Below are positions 43,627 to 52,281 of a DNA stretch of 64,000 nt, one piece after another. A program made the position numbers and the translations under genes. The notes beneath the pieces were generated by a model, which did not search any database, was not told the origin of the DNA, and saw only the letters and a program-made list of their open reading frames with translations. Where the stretch lies: contig JAAYVZ010000141.1 in assembly GCA_012516935.1 (NCBI GenBank), positions 62,001-126,000 on the forward strand, given 5' to 3'. Position 1 is the first letter of the stretch, and each line of letters opens with the position of its first letter. This DNA comes from Holophagae bacterium. GTDB taxonomy: Bacteria > Acidobacteriota > Thermoanaerobaculia > Thermoanaerobaculales > Thermoanaerobaculaceae.

Positions 43627-44231
43627 ACCGCGCGCTCTGGCTGTACCTGGGCGTCTTCGCCACGGTCATCGCGTCGTTCCTCGGGCTCGTGCAGCTCCCG
43701 GATCACCAGCTCCGAGGCCTGGAGCCGGTCAGGGACGAATCGGGGGTCGATCGCCCGCTGCGGCCCGAGGGCGGCGTGCTCGCTGGCCGGCAGGAGTACA
43801 TCGGTCTCGGATGCTTGTACTGCCACAGCCAGCAGGTGCGGCCCGACGGGTTCGGCGCCGACATCGCGCGCGGCTGGGGCATTCGGCGTTCGGTGGCCCG
43901 CGACCACATCTGGGACCCCCCGCCGGTGCTGGGCAGCATGCGCACCGGCCCTGACCTCACCAACATCGGTGCCCGTCAGCCCTCGGCGGCGTGGCACCTG
44001 CTGCACCTCTACCGGCCGCGCCTCACCTCTCCCGGGTCCATCATGCCTGAGTACCCGTTCCTGTTCACTCAGCAGCGTCTCGAGCTCGAACGCCCCGCCG
44101 ACGCGCTCTCCTTTCCCTCCGGTGATCCCCGTCCGGGTTGGGTAACCCTTCCCACCTACCGCGCCAAGGATCTCGTCGCGTACCTCGTCAGCCTCGACCA
44201 CTCGTACCCCGTCCCGGAGGTCCGGCCATGA
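43623..44231 (+). CDS. ccoO: cbb3-type oxidase subunit II, monohaem cytochrome c
   Basis: A 202-residue membrane-anchored cytochrome c. One N-terminal helix (about 5-23), the GRQEYIGLGCLYCHSQQ haem site (CLYCH), and the axial Met in IMPEYPFLF. It passes electrons to CcoN. The length is that of CcoO. It overlaps ccoN and ccoP by 4 bp each. Confidence 0.94.
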   Translation: MNRALWLYLGVFATVIASFLGLVQLPDHQLRGLEPVRDESGVDRPLRPEGGVLAGRQEYIGLGCLYCHSQQVRPDGFGADIARGWGIRRSVARDHIWDPPPVLGSMRTGPDLTNIGARQPSAAWHLLHLYRPRLTSPGSIMPEYPFLFTQQRLELERPADALSFPSGDPRPGWVTLPTYRAKDLVAYLVSLDHSYPVPEVRP

Positions 44232-44902
44232 CCCCGCCGAGCGAGGACCGGGACCGTCTTACTCACGAGGAGGATGACGGCGTCGTTCGCCTACACGAGC
44301 CGATCGCCCGCGAGCTCGAGGAGCCCAAGGACGGCTTCGAACCAACACCCACGTGGTGGGTCTTCATCGTCATGGCGCTGCTGGGCTGGGGTGGGTGGTA
44401 CCTCGGCACCTACTCCGGTAGCTGGCGCGCCGACGTGTACGACGAGCGCCCCGGCGCCGTCGTCGGCTCGGGGGCGACGATTCCGGTGTCGGTGGATCCG
44501 ATGGTGTTGGGCAAGCGCATCTACGCCAACTGCCAGACCTGCCACCAACCGGAAGGGCACGGCGTGGAGGGCAACTACCCACCGCTCGCCGGCTCGAGCT
44601 GGGTCACCGGCAGCCCCGAAACGCTGGTGCGGATCCTGCTCCACGGCGTGGAGGGCGAGATCGAGGTGGACAAACGGATATACAACCAGGCGATGCCGTC
44701 GTGGAAGCACCTGCGCGACGAGCAGCTCGCTGCGGTGGCGACGTTCGTTCGCGCCTCGTGGGGCAACGCGGCAGCGCCGGTCGCGGCCGAAACCGTGGAA
44801 GCGGTCCGAGCCGCCACCGCCACGCGCTCCCGGGCCTGGACGGCCGCCGAGCTGAGGCATGCCGAGGGTGCGGCCCCCGCCGGAGGCACCGCAGAACGTT
44901 GA
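44228..44902 (+). CDS. ccoP: CcoP-like membrane cytochrome c, single haem
   Basis: A 224-residue protein: an acidic cytoplasmic N-terminus, one helix (about 43-64, WWVFIVMALLGWGGWYLGTY), one cytochrome c domain with CQTCH and the axial Met in YNQAMPSW, and an Ala-rich tail. Canonical CcoP has two c-type haems and about 300 residues; only one CXXCH is present here, so this is a reduced, monohaem subunit. It is coupled to ccoO upstream and to the copper ATPase downstream by 4-bp overlaps. Confidence 0.9.
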   Translation: MTPPSEDRDRLTHEEDDGVVRLHEPIARELEEPKDGFEPTPTWWVFIVMALLGWGGWYLGTYSGSWRADVYDERPGAVVGSGATIPVSVDPMVLGKRIYANCQTCHQPEGHGVEGNYPPLAGSSWVTGSPETLVRILLHGVEGEIEVDKRIYNQAMPSWKHLRDEQLAAVATFVRASWGNAAAPVAAETVEAVRAATATRSRAWTAAELRHAEGAAPAGGTAER

Positions 44903-46944
44903 GCACGGTGGTGGAAACGCCGGCGCGCTGTGCCCTCGGGCCGGGCGTGGGTTGCTGCTCGGCACCACCAATGGCGGCCAGCGACCGCGCCGCTTGGTGG
45001 CGTATCGGCATCGGCGCAGTGATCGCTGCCAACAGCATGACGATCGATCTGGCGATCAACACCAGCGAGGCCGATCCCCGTACCCGCCTGCTCGTCCACC
45101 TCGGCGTGCTCGTGGCTACCGCCACGGTCATCGCCCTGCTAGGGGCGCCGCTGCTCGCTGCTGCCTGGCGCCAAGCCCGACAGTGGCGGCTGACGCTGGA
45201 GGCCATGTTCGTCCTGGCGATCAGCGGCTCGCTCGTAGCCTCGCTGGTGGCGATGACGAGCGGGGAGGGCGCCGTCTACTTCGAGGTTGCGGCGGTCTTG
45301 CTCGTCGTCTACAGCCTCGGTCAGCAGCTCGGCGGCACTGCCCAGCGGCGCGCTCTCGACGCCGTCGAGCGGTGGCAACGGGAGCTCGCCACCTGCCAGC
45401 TCGTCTCGGAGGACGGCCAGATCCGTTCCGTGCCCGTGGCCGAAGTACAGGTCGGGCGGATCGTCGAGGTGCAGCCCGGACGTCTCATTCCGGTCGATGG
45501 TGTGATCACGAACGGCGAGTCGTTCGTGCGCGAGGCCACGCTCACCGGCGAGCACCTCGCCGTCGTGCGGCGGTCGGGAGACCGGGTGTGGGCTGGTACC
45601 CACGCCGTGGATGGCCTGCTCCGCGTGGAGGCCACTTCACCTGGCAGCGCCCGCCGCATCGACGGGATCCTCGCTGCCGTGGAGCGCGCTCGTGCCGTTC
45701 CGGGCCGGCTGCAGCGCACGGCCGACCGCTTCATCGGTGTCTTCCTGCCACTGGTGAGCGCGGTCGCGGTGCTGACCGGGCTCGGGTGGGGGGTGGCACG
45801 AGGCCCGGTGGAGGGGGTGTTCAACGCCATGTCGGTGCTGCTGGTGGCGTGCCCGTGTGCGCTCGGGCTGGCGACACCGTTGGCCGTGTGGCGGGCGCTC
45901 GCGGCTCTGGCACAGCGCGGCCTCGTGCCCCACACCGGAGACGCGATCGAGCGCCTCGCCGGCGTGCGCACCGTGGTCATGGACAAGACCGGCACCATCA
46001 CCGAGTCGCGGAGTCGGCTCGTGGATCTGGTCGTGGCTGCCGACAGCCGCTTGAGCTCCGCCGAGCTGCGGGCGCTTTTGGCCCGGGTGGAGGCGGGCAA
46101 TCCCCATCCGCTGGCGGCGGCCTTCGCCGACTCCAGCGGCGAGACCAGCACGACGTGGCTGCCGGCCCGGGTGCGCCTCGTGCCGGGTGTCGGCATTGAG
46201 GCCGAGGTCACCGACGCCACCGGCAGGAGCGTGACGGTCGCGATCGGTACACCGACCCGCGTGTGCGCCAGCTCCCGGCACTCGATCGCCTGGGACAGGC
46301 TACGGTCGCATTGGCACACCGGCGCCAGGGGACAGGAGATCGCCGTGCTCGTCGACGGGGAGCTCACCGCAGCGGCGTTGGTGGGAGAGCAGCCGCGGCC
46401 GGGATGGTCGGAGCTGCGTGCGCGACTGGCCGCGCAGCGGGTCGGGCTCGTGGTCATGAGCGGAGACCCCGAAGCGGCGCGGGTCGGGCTCGGAGAGACG
46501 GAGATCCTGGCCGGCCTCGGCCCCGAAGACAAGCTCGATCGAGTACTGCGTCTGGAGGCCGACGGCCAGCACGTGCTGTTCGTCGGCGACGGGGTGAACG
46601 ATGCCGCCGCAATGGCTGCGAGCCACGTCAGCATCGCGGTCGGGGAGGGGGCGGAGCTGGCCAATGACGTGGCGTCGTTTTCCTGGCACGGCCATCACCT
46701 TGCGGATCTGGTCGCGGGGTTGGAGGCAAGTCGTGCCGCCGTCGGAACCATCCGCTCGAACCTCGGCTTCGCTGCGGCCTACAACCTCACGGGCGTGGCG
46801 TTGGCAGCGGCCGGCGCGCTGCATCCGATCGTTGCGGCGCTGCTCATGACCTGCTCGAGCCTGATTGTGACCTGGCGCGCCGCTGGCCTCGGCGGTCCGG
46901 ACGAGGAGCCGGACGAGGTGCTGGCGCCACTGGCGGCGACATGA
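44899..46944 (+). CDS. ccoI: copper-exporting P1B-type ATPase, CcoI-like
   Basis: A 681-residue P-type ATPase. It has CPC in the metal-binding helix (LLVACPCALGLATPLAVWR), the phosphorylation motif DKTGT, HP in GNPHPLAAA, and GDGVNDAAAMA. CPC predicts Cu(I) transport. In cbb3 operons this protein (CcoI/FixI/CopA2) supplies copper to the oxidase. There is no full HMA domain, only a short Cys-containing N-terminus (CALGPGVGCC) that may bind copper. The start is the TTG at 44899, sharing 4 bp with the ccoP stop; GTGs at 44908 and 44911 are alternatives. The stop overlaps the next gene by 4 bp. Confidence 0.92.
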   Translation: MSTVVETPARCALGPGVGCCSAPPMAASDRAAWWRIGIGAVIAANSMTIDLAINTSEADPRTRLLVHLGVLVATATVIALLGAPLLAAAWRQARQWRLTLEAMFVLAISGSLVASLVAMTSGEGAVYFEVAAVLLVVYSLGQQLGGTAQRRALDAVERWQRELATCQLVSEDGQIRSVPVAEVQVGRIVEVQPGRLIPVDGVITNGESFVREATLTGEHLAVVRRSGDRVWAGTHAVDGLLRVEATSPGSARRIDGILAAVERARAVPGRLQRTADRFIGVFLPLVSAVAVLTGLGWGVARGPVEGVFNAMSVLLVACPCALGLATPLAVWRALAALAQRGLVPHTGDAIERLAGVRTVVMDKTGTITESRSRLVDLVVAADSRLSSAELRALLARVEAGNPHPLAAAFADSSGETSTTWLPARVRLVPGVGIEAEVTDATGRSVTVAIGTPTRVCASSRHSIAWDRLRSHWHTGARGQEIAVLVDGELTAAALVGEQPRPGWSELRARLAAQRVGLVVMSGDPEAARVGLGETEILAGLGPEDKLDRVLRLEADGQHVLFVGDGVNDAAAMAASHVSIAVGEGAELANDVASFSWHGHHLADLVAGLEASRAAVGTIRSNLGFAAAYNLTGVALAAAGALHPIVAALLMTCSSLIVTWRAAGLGGPDEEPDEVLAPLAAT

Positions 46945-47600
46945 CTCGGAGCCACGACCGGGACCGGTGGGTCGCGTGGGTACTGGGTGGCGCCGTGGCA
47001 GTACAAGGGGTCATCCTCCTCTACCTCGGGCAGCTCGTCGGCCGTGCCGCTGTGCAGACGGTGCTGGTCTTCACCGCGGTCGGTCTGGTCACCCACCAGG
47101 CCTGGGTCTTTCGGGGACGGCTCTCGCACCGCGTCGACATGCTGCTCGTCATGCTGGCCCTCGGCGGGCTCGGCATGATCGTCGGGTGGTGGATCGACTT
47201 CGGCCTCCGACCGGCTCCCGAATGGATGCGTCTCGCTCAGCCGGCCCCTCATCCCTGGTCGTTCTGGTCTCGGGTATGGTCGTGGATGACCGGGCTCATG
47301 CTGCTGGGCGCAATCCCGCCGTCGCTGTGGTGGACACGGTGCGCCCGGCTCGCCCGGGAGAGCCACCGACGCTGGGTCTCCACCCATCTGATCGGCAACG
47401 CCGCCATGGTGGCGGGGATGATTTGGACCAACCGTTGGATCGGGCGTGCACTAGGGGTGTTGACCGGCTCACTCGTGGTCGGGGCGCACACGGCGATGCT
47501 CCTCGGGATGCTGGTTGGCATGGGGGTCGGCATGTGGCTCGGGGAGACGTTGCTGGGCTTGCGCCCGTGGCGTGATGGGCCAGTACCGCTGGGCCGGTGA
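46941..47600 (+). CDS. polytopic membrane protein of unknown function in the cbb3 operon
   Basis: A 219-residue protein with about six hydrophobic helices. Conserved-looking polar residues lie in or near them: THQAW, STHLIGNAAMVAGMIWTNRW, and a Met/His-rich last helix (AHTAMLLGMLVGMGVGMWLG). I recognise no family. It overlaps the CcoI-like ATPase by 4 bp and is the last gene of the operon. Together with the His/Met pattern, this makes a role in copper or haem delivery to the oxidase a reasonable guess. ccoG, ccoH and ccoQ are not seen in the operon. A short hairpin GAACCG-CAAT-CGGTTC (47599-47614) begins inside the stop codon. Confidence 0.85.
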   Translation: MTRSHDRDRWVAWVLGGAVAVQGVILLYLGQLVGRAAVQTVLVFTAVGLVTHQAWVFRGRLSHRVDMLLVMLALGGLGMIVGWWIDFGLRPAPEWMRLAQPAPHPWSFWSRVWSWMTGLMLLGAIPPSLWWTRCARLARESHRRWVSTHLIGNAAMVAGMIWTNRWIGRALGVLTGSLVVGAHTAMLLGMLVGMGVGMWLGETLLGLRPWRDGPVPLGR

Positions 47601-47701
47601 ACCGCAATCGGTTCGTGCACGCTGCCGGGTTCGACGTCCCGGTGCCCCCGCCAGCCCGGCCCGATTCGCCCTCGCAGTGGGAACCGCTGCGGTCTCCCGG
47701 C

Positions 47702-48292
47702 TCAGATGATCCGTGCTACGTCGTCGAAGCTCAGGCGGGGGGCGCGCGGGAAGAGCTTGGTGGGGTCGCCGTACCCAAGGTTGCACAGGAAGTTCGAGCG
47801 GACCGCCGTAGCGGCGAAGAACTCACGGTCCACGGCGGCGGCATCGAACCCCGACATGGGACCGCAGTCCAGCCCCACAGCCCGCGCCGCCAGAAGGAAG
47901 TAGGCGGCCTGGAGCGTCCCGTTGCGGAACGCCGTCGACGTGATCAGCTCTGGTTTGTCGACGAACCACGCCCGCGCGTCGGTGTGCAGCACGAGTCTCG
48001 GAAGCTGCTCGTAAAACTCCAGATCGTGGGCGAGGATCGCGGTGACCGGCGCGGCCATCGTGTGGGCTACGTTGCCTGGGTCCAGGCACGGTCGCAAGCG
48101 CGCCTTGGCCTCCGCGCTACGCACGAACAAGACCCGCAACGGCAGGCAGTTGGACGAGGTGGGACCCATCTTGGCAAGCTCCCACGCTTGCCGGAGCGTC
48201 TCATCGTCCACCGGCCGATCGAGCCAAACCCGATACGTGCGCGCCTCCCGAAAGATGACATCCAGCGCCCGCTCGTAGGTCAAGTTCTCCAC
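47702..48292 (-). CDS. nitroreductase-family FMN oxidoreductase (RutE/HadB-like)
   Basis: A 196-residue NAD(P)H-dependent flavoprotein. It has the nitroreductase signature region [19 protein letters not shown], the FMN-binding [18 protein letters not shown], and the C-terminal [19 protein letters not shown]. Size and motifs match RutE (malonic semialdehyde reductase of pyrimidine degradation) and its relatives, but no other rut gene is nearby, so the substrate is open. I chose the GTG at 48292 because GGAGGAGG lies 5 nt upstream; a GTG 18 bp earlier is possible. It is divergent from the ECF sigma gene. Confidence 0.9.
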   Translation of the reverse strand: MENLTYERALDVIFREARTYRVWLDRPVDDETLRQAWELAKMGPTSSNCLPLRVLFVRSAEAKARLRPCLDPGNVAHTMAAPVTAILAHDLEFYEQLPRLVLHTDARAWFVDKPELITSTAFRNGTLQAAYFLLAARAVGLDCGPMSGFDAAAVDREFFAATAVRSNFLCNLGYGDPTKLFPRAPRLSFDDVARII

Positions 48293-48399
48293 ACCAACCT
48301 CCTCCCTCACCGAGGGCACCCTACCACCGTCCGGCTGTGACCCGCGTGGCCGAGACCGGGGAACCACCTCCGTGGGCGGCGGTCCAATCTCCCGGGGAT

Positions 48400-48429
48400 T
48401 TGAACGTGTCCGCCGGGCTGGCCTATTCT
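48400..48429 (+). promoter_or_regulatory. promoter of the ECF sigma factor gene, leaderless
   Basis: The most complete promoter in the window: -35 TTGAAC (48400-48405), an 18-nt spacer and -10 TATTCT (48424-48429). The ATG at 48436 is exactly 6 nt after the -10, so transcription should start at the A of the start codon. No Shine-Dalgarno is present. Confidence 0.65.
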
Positions 48430-48435
48430 TGCCCC

Positions 48436-49044
48436 ATGCCGTGGTGGGTCGTGGGTCGCGCCGCCACTCTCGAGGGCGAGGCGCTCGCCGTCGAGCGCCT
48501 GAAAGCCCGGGACGAGGCGGCGTTCGAGGAGCTCGTCGGCCGGCACGAGCGCGAGGTCTTCCAGCTCGCCCGCCGCCTGCTCGGCGACCACGAGGAGGCA
48601 CTCGACGCCACGCAGGAGGTGTTCCTGCGGGTGTTCCGTGGCCTTCCATCGTTTCGGGGACAGGCCACGCTGCGCACCTGGATCTGGGGCATCGCGCTCA
48701 ACGTCTGTCGCACCAGGCTGGGCTCGGCCCAAAGACGCCTGCAGCACCACCGGACGCCGCTGTTGACGGTCGACCGCGAGGGTGACGAGTGTCCACTGCC
48801 GCTGCCCGACGCGAGTCCCGGACCGGAGCAGGCCACCTACGGCGGCGAGCTTCGGCGCGCCCTCGAGCGCGCGCTCGCGGCACTCTCGCCCGAGCACCGG
48901 GAGGTCGTGGTGCTGCGTGACGTCCACGGCCTCGAGTACGAGGAGATCGCGGCGGTGCTGGGCTGCGCCCTGGGTACCGTGAAGTCGCGCCTGGGACGCG
49001 CCCGGGCAGCCCTGCGGCAGGCGCTGGAGGGGGTGTGGCCATGA
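48436..49044 (+). CDS. ECF-type RNA polymerase sigma factor
   Basis: A 202-residue extracytoplasmic-function sigma factor. Region 2 (about 25-95) includes [24 protein letters not shown] and [20 protein letters not shown]; region 4 (about 140-200) includes [23 protein letters not shown] and the recognition helix [15 protein letters not shown]. These are RpoE/SigW-like features. The gene overlaps the downstream anti-sigma gene by 4 bp. The region between ([19 protein letters not shown]) is an ordinary linker. The regulon and signal are unknown; the promoter does not look ECF-type, so simple autoregulation is not evident. Confidence 0.94.
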   Translation: MPWWVVGRAATLEGEALAVERLKARDEAAFEELVGRHEREVFQLARRLLGDHEEALDATQEVFLRVFRGLPSFRGQATLRTWIWGIALNVCRTRLGSAQRRLQHHRTPLLTVDREGDECPLPLPDASPGPEQATYGGELRRALERALAALSPEHREVVVLRDVHGLEYEEIAAVLGCALGTVKSRLGRARAALRQALEGVWP

Positions 49045-50054
49045 CCTGCGAGGAGCTGCGGGCGCTTTTGGAGTTCGAAGGCGCCGCGACCGGCGATGCG
49101 GCGCGAGAGCATCTGCGGACCTGTCAGGCCTGCGCCACAGAAGTTCAGCGGTGGCAGGCCGTGCAGGCGGAGCTGCACGACATGGGCCAGGAGCCGGCGC
49201 CTCCGTTCCTGCACTCGAGGATCATGGCGCATGTGCGAGCCGAGGCACCGACGCCCTACGCCCGCGCCGGGCTCCGGAGCTGGCGTGCGCCGGCGCTCGC
49301 AGCGTTCGGGGCTGCCGTGGTCGTCCTGGGGCTGGGGCTTTTCCGAGCGATCAGCCCGCCCGCGACGACGCCGGCGGGGGAGCGTGTGCGCATCGCCGAG
49401 AAACAAGGGGTACCCGCGCCCGCCGACCCACCCGACAGGGGCGGCGCCAGGGCTCCGGCGGCGGCCGTTCCGGCGCCGGCGTCCGTTTCGGCCACGCGGA
49501 GCGAGAAGATCGATGACGAGCAGCAGGTGGACCGTCGCACGGTCTCTGCAGCAGAGGACGACCTCGCGTTCGCGGCAAAGACCGAAGCTGGCAGGACCCA
49601 GAGCCACCCGTCCGAGACCGAGGCACGGCAGTCGTCGGGTGACGGCGTAGCCCCATCGGTCGTGGCCCAGGCCGCACCGGCAAAGGAGGGGGTGAGCCAG
49701 CTCGAGGTCGCCGCCCCAGCGGTGGCCCGAACCGGGAGCGAGGTCCCGATGGTTGGCACCCTTCAGACGATGGAGCGGAAGAAGGAGGCAGTGAGAGTCG
49801 TCCGTTGCCGGCTACAGCTCGAGGACGGCGCGGAGGAGCTCGACCTCGATCTGCAGGTCGCCCAGGCGCCGCCACCTCACGAGGTGTGGTCGGTCATGGT
49901 GGCTCCCGATGGCCGGCTCGAGGTGCTCGACGCACGCGGCCGGACGCAGCCGGTACCGGTCGAGCTCCAGCAACGGCTCTCACGGCAGCAGCAGCTCCGC
50001 CTCGGACGGTACCGGCTCAGCCAGGCTCCCGCTCGATCCGCGTCAACGCAGTGA
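49041..50054 (+). CDS. membrane anti-sigma factor with zf-HC2 (ZAS) domain
   Basis: A 337-residue single-pass membrane protein. The N-terminus has the zinc anti-sigma motif His-x3-Cys-x2-Cys (EHLRTCQACATE) that should hold the partner ECF sigma factor inactive. A transmembrane helix lies at about 78-98 (PALAAFGAAVVVLGLGLF). A long Ala/Pro/Glu-rich periplasmic linker and a beta-rich C-terminal domain (about 250-325) follow. The ATG at 49041 has GGAGGGGG upstream and overlaps the sigma stop (ATGA). The 3' end overlaps the convergent glycosidase-like gene by 38 bp. Confidence 0.9.
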   Translation: MTCEELRALLEFEGAATGDAAREHLRTCQACATEVQRWQAVQAELHDMGQEPAPPFLHSRIMAHVRAEAPTPYARAGLRSWRAPALAAFGAAVVVLGLGLFRAISPPATTPAGERVRIAEKQGVPAPADPPDRGGARAPAAAVPAPASVSATRSEKIDDEQQVDRRTVSAAEDDLAFAAKTEAGRTQSHPSETEARQSSGDGVAPSVVAQAAPAKEGVSQLEVAAPAVARTGSEVPMVGTLQTMERKKEAVRVVRCRLQLEDGAEELDLDLQVAQAPPPHEVWSVMVAPDGRLEVLDARGRTQPVPVELQQRLSRQQQLRLGRYRLSQAPARSASTQ

Positions 50055-51396
50055 GCGCCTCACCGCAGGTCGCAGTTTCCAAGCGGAGGTAGCGGGGCTC
50101 AGCGTCGAGCACGAGCCGGTCCAGGGCGATGGGCGCGCCGTCCAGGGTGCAGGCCTCAGCCAGCGGGAGGCGACCAGCCACTGCGAGTGGCCCCCGAGGG
50201 GCATACAGCACCGCCTGACACCCGTCCCCGGCAAGCAGGTATCCCCGCACCCACCGAAAGGCCTCGGGAAGACGGTGCACGGTACTCCCTACAGCCCGCA
50301 CCTGCAGGGTGCGCAGCGCCGCCAGAGCCGGCCGCGGGCGCCAGCTCTCCCCGTCCTCGTCGAGCAGGCCATACCCGCGCGCCACGAGCTGCCACCAGCT
50401 CGTGTTCGCCACGCATCCCGAGGCGGCGGCGGCCAGGTTGTACAGGACGAGGTAGGCCGCCTGCCGTGCCTCGTCGGTCTGCACGCAGCGCCCCGCCGGG
50501 CTGTGGCGACCGGTCCCACGCAACGGCCAGTTGAACTCGGTGAGGTGGAGCGGTACCAGCGGGTGTCCGCTCGCTTCGACCACGGCGCGGAGGAGCAGGA
50601 TCTTGCGCCGGAGGTCGAAATGGCGGTACTGGCGGTTCTCCGGGGAGCCTCGGCGGTCGACGTAGAGGAGTGCGGCAATGCCGTCGAAATCGAACGGCCG
50701 GTGACCACCCAGGAACTGCACCGTGAAGTGGTACTCGAAGTCGATCACCGAGGGGCCCAACCATCGGTAGCCCGGCAGTGTCCGGCGCACCTCGGCCACG
50801 CCGTCGAGCATCTGCACATACTCCTGTGGCCGCCACACGCCCCACTTTTTCCGGTTGGGTGCCTGACCCACCTGGAAGGCGTGCGCGATCGGTCCCAGCC
50901 GGCCCACCACCCGCTCGACGTGCGCACGCCACCGGGAGGGGTCCACCACGGCTGCCCGATCCTGGACCAGCACGAAGGTGAGCAAGTACCCAGCTCGCAC
51001 CAGCTCGTGCAGCTCGGGCTCGAGCGCCAGCACCGGCTCGGACTCCCACACCGGCACCCGCAGCAGCAGCGACCGTACGCCCAATCGTTCGAGCTGCTCA
51101 CGATACCTCTCCCAGCTTTCCGCACGGGGGGAGACGGCGACTCCGAAGGTCGTGTTCGTCACCGGTGTCGGCACGGGAGGATGGTGCAGCAGCCGGCGGT
51201 ATGCCGCCGTGATCGGTGCGAGATGGCGCAGGCTGCATCCGACCAAGGAAAGGAAGTGTGCCGCGTCGCCCCTCGATACCCAGAGCTTGCGCAGGTACGA
51301 GAGGTCGGTGTGCGGCTGGTGGTGGCGATCGTCCCAGCGGAACCGGTCGCGGCCTGGGGTGGAGCGGGGTGAAGCCCCGCCTGGTCCCTCAGACAC
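50017..51396 (-). CDS. glycoside hydrolase-like TIM-barrel protein
   Basis: A 459-residue, apparently cytoplasmic protein (no signal peptide). The middle resembles clan-A glycosidase barrels: FGVAVSPRAESWERYREQLE, FQVGQAPNRKKWGVW and LTEFNWPLRGTG. The Glu of LTEFNW sits where the nucleophile is expected. The usual acid/base motif (GNEPN-like) reads GQAPN, so the acid/base Glu seems to be missing. Similar proteins occur in LPS-core gene clusters of some proteobacteria; here it stands alone. The GTG at 51396 has GGAG 6 nt upstream. Function and activity are uncertain. Confidence 0.7.
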   Translation of the reverse strand: MSEGPGGASPRSTPGRDRFRWDDRHHQPHTDLSYLRKLWVSRGDAAHFLSLVGCSLRHLAPITAAYRRLLHHPPVPTPVTNTTFGVAVSPRAESWERYREQLERLGVRSLLLRVPVWESEPVLALEPELHELVRAGYLLTFVLVQDRAAVVDPSRWRAHVERVVGRLGPIAHAFQVGQAPNRKKWGVWRPQEYVQMLDGVAEVRRTLPGYRWLGPSVIDFEYHFTVQFLGGHRPFDFDGIAALLYVDRRGSPENRQYRHFDLRRKILLLRAVVEASGHPLVPLHLTEFNWPLRGTGRHSPAGRCVQTDEARQAAYLVLYNLAAAASGCVANTSWWQLVARGYGLLDEDGESWRPRPALAALRTLQVRAVGSTVHRLPEAFRWVRGYLLAGDGCQAVLYAPRGPLAVAGRLPLAEACTLDGAPIALDRLVLDAEPRYLRLETATCGEALTALTRIEREPG

Positions 51397-51503
51397 TGCC
51401 CGCTCCCGGCTCCGAATCGACGCTCACCCGAGCAGTCTACCGAACTCGACGACGGCCCCGGAGACTCTGCTAAAGTGTGCGGTTGCGGGGGGTGAAGCGG
51501 GTC

Positions 51504-52112
51504 ATGGCAGCGCCGCCGCGTGTGCTCGCGTGGAAGCACTTTTCGGAGGTGGCCGAGGAGCTGTTCAAGGTCCTCGGGCGTTCGGAGCTCGCATGGGCCC
51601 AGCAGATGTGGGGCTACCTCGCAAAGGCCGGCCTGTGCACGGTCGACAGCGAGCTCGATCGCTGCCGCGTGTGCCTTCGCTTCATCGCCCTCGCCTGCGT
51701 CTACCGCGACTTCTGCGCCCTGGCGTGGAAAAAGCGGCTCTCCCCCCACTTCCACGAGTGGGCGGTCTACCTCGACCTGCACCCGCTGCGCCTCGGCCAG
51801 CTGCTGGGAGCGAACGCGCCCCTACCCGAGGCAAAGCGGGATGAGGACCTCGTCCACGCTGCTGTCCAGGTGCTGGCCAACCGGGAGAGAACCGAGCTAC
51901 ACCGCGCGCTGGTGCATGCTCTCGGCAACCCATCGCGGTTGTTCATCACCATGTGGCGCACCCGCGAGCATCCGGCCGGCACGGCCGGGGCCGCCAAGGA
52001 CAAGCACGAGACCGATGACCAGATCCTCAACGACCTGTCGTTCGAAAAGATCGACGCCTACGAGTACGTCTCCAAGGGCTTCGTGACCGCCACTCCGCCT
52101 CCCGGCGTCTGA
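51504..52112 (+). CDS. hypothetical protein (about 202 aa)
   Basis: A soluble, mostly helical protein with no signal peptide. Noticeable stretches are AWKHFSEVAEELFKVLGRSE, a CRVCLRF motif, YRDFCALAWKKRLSPHFHEW and a charged C-terminal part rich in Asp, Lys and His. I recognise no family. Start choice is uncertain: the ATG at 51504 is listed, with GTG 51492 and GTG 51477 also in frame; a TAAAGT hexamer ends at 51476. After the stop lies an inverted repeat (52116-52136, GGGAAACC / GGTTCCC) without a U-tract. Confidence 0.75.
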   Translation: MAAPPRVLAWKHFSEVAEELFKVLGRSELAWAQQMWGYLAKAGLCTVDSELDRCRVCLRFIALACVYRDFCALAWKKRLSPHFHEWAVYLDLHPLRLGQLLGANAPLPEAKRDEDLVHAAVQVLANRERTELHRALVHALGNPSRLFITMWRTREHPAGTAGAAKDKHETDDQILNDLSFEKIDAYEYVSKGFVTATPPPGV

Positions 52113-52281
52113 GCCGGGAAACCGCAGTTGGTTCCCACTACGAGGGCGAGCCGTGCCGCACTGGCGAACGCGCTCGCGGATCACACCCGGCAGCGTGCGG
52201 TGCCAGCACGCCTGGGGTGCTCACCGCTGCGTTCGCCCACCATCGCTTCTGCGACCAGCCGATCTGGGGTTTCCCAGCCGC

